This document shows positions 63,536 through 64,000 of a DNA stretch of 64,000 nt, in pieces. The translations under genes and the position numbers were made by a program. Position 1 is the first letter of the stretch. Every line of letters begins with the position of its first letter. Under the pieces are notes generated by a model. The model worked only from the letters and a program-made list of their open reading frames with translations. It was not told the origin of the DNA and searched no databases. Origin of the DNA: Gammaproteobacteria bacterium (GTDB lineage Bacteria > Pseudomonadota > Gammaproteobacteria > UBA6429 > Thiohalophilaceae). The stretch covers positions 124,001 to 188,000 of the forward strand of contig JAOUNS010000004.1 in assembly GCA_029880855.1 (NCBI GenBank). The letters are read 5' to 3'.

Positions 63536-64000
63536 ATGCAACCAAGCAGTACGCAGAGGAAGTTTCACAAGCTTGCCGCTTTTTTTCTGGGTATTGCTTT
63601 GGTGTGGCCGACACTCGGCCATGCCGCCTATGACAAAGACACTTATGCCAAACAACGCCAGGACTTCCTCGCTGCCGAGAAGGCCCTGAAGGCCAGGCAA
63701 ATCACCCGCTACCGACGCCTCACTGCAAATCTCAAGGATTACCCGCTTTATCCTTATTTAAAGTACAGGGAAATGCACAAAAATCTGGGACAGATACCCG
63801 CCCGGGAGATCCGCGAATTTCTGGTTAAATACCGCCATTCACCGTTGGCCGATAAAATGCGGCACAGCTGGCTGACCCATCTGGCCCGCACCCGCCAATG
63901 GCAGACCCTGGCTGATAATTTCTATCTGGTCAATGATACCGGTCTCAAATGCCATTACGCCCGGGCACTGATTGAATTGGGTGATCAGCGTGCAGAAGAG
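63536..64000 (+). CDS. slt: Soluble lytic murein transglycosylase, N-terminal part (cut by window end)
   Basis: 155 codons up to the edge. A signal peptide (AFFLGIALVWPTLGHA) precedes a helical superhelix-like region (QRQDFLAAEKALKARQITRY, YPLYPYLKYREM), as in Slt70-type U-domains. The catalytic domain lies beyond the window. AGGGGG precedes the ATG. It would trim peptidoglycan in the periplasm. Confidence 0.88.
   Translation, partial: MQPSSTQRKFHKLAAFFLGIALVWPTLGHAAYDKDTYAKQRQDFLAAEKALKARQITRYRRLTANLKDYPLYPYLKYREMHKNLGQIPAREIREFLVKYRHSPLADKMRHSWLTHLARTRQWQTLADNFYLVNDTGLKCHYARALIELGDQRAEE

Noticed and set aside
1-64000. tRNA, rRNA or CRISPR arrays
   Set aside because: No GTTCRANNC-type T-loop with matching arms and no regularly spaced direct repeats were found by eye; a covariance-model search would be decisive.

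Overview
The window looks like the chromosome of a free-living gammaproteobacterium. Supporting genes are hrpA, a GreB-type elongation factor, a SlyD-type isomerase with a His-rich tail, msrA, gloA, ilvD, the 5' end of slt, an mtnB-mtnD-mtnC methionine-salvage run, a YcgN-type protein, and Fur-like and FNR-like operators. Base composition is near 50% GC with no large shift. I cannot name a genus from the sequence alone. No rRNA, tRNA or CRISPR array was seen.

Layout. 1-5.1 kb (mostly minus strand): a cupin protein behind an RND transporter, an intergenic inverted-repeat element, then a histone-deacetylase-like enzyme overlapping a small unknown gene. 5.2-10 kb: cyclophilin-like protein, CHASE-GGDEF diguanylate cyclase, small proteins, MsrA. 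10-16.4 kb: exported methyltransferase, MITE-like palindrome, DUF819 membrane protein, HrpA, FmdB-like protein. 16.5-22.4 kb (minus): NMT1-like binding protein with a coupled 74-residue partner, two spermidine-synthase-like proteins, and a metallophosphoesterase followed by a Ser/Thr kinase fused to a universal-stress domain. 22.6-27.4 kb: GreB, SlyD, a lipase-like hydrolase and a cluster of unknowns. 27.6-29.6 kb: a Fur-box-preceded iron locus with an EfeO-like cupredoxin and an FTR1 permease fused to a probable outer-membrane barrel. 30.6-34.9 kb: GMC oxidoreductase pair and an ABC exporter pair.

34.9-46.7 kb (all minus) is a compact contractile-tail locus: spike, sheath, tube, frameshifted tail chaperone, tape measure, baseplate and fibre. 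It has no recognisable capsid, portal, terminase, integrase, replication or lysis gene, so it is either an R-type tailocin-like particle or a tail-only prophage remnant. Two palindromes lie upstream of its first gene.

47.3-64 kb: adenylate kinase; a PhnD-like binding protein next to a hybrid histidine kinase; methionine salvage; a phosphodiesterase-superfamily enzyme; Hsp20 and HPF genes that each carry an FNR-type box; NUDIX hydrolase; a second diguanylate cyclase convergent with an outer-membrane barrel protein; glyoxalase I; a MazG-like pyrophosphohydrolase; IlvD; and the start of a soluble lytic transglycosylase cut by the window edge.

The most interesting items are the tail-only locus with its T_TTT_TTG frameshift, the FTR1-barrel fusion with an internal ribosome-binding site and signal peptide, and the paired FNR-like boxes at hsp20 and hpf. 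All assignments come from reading the sequence; no database search was run.
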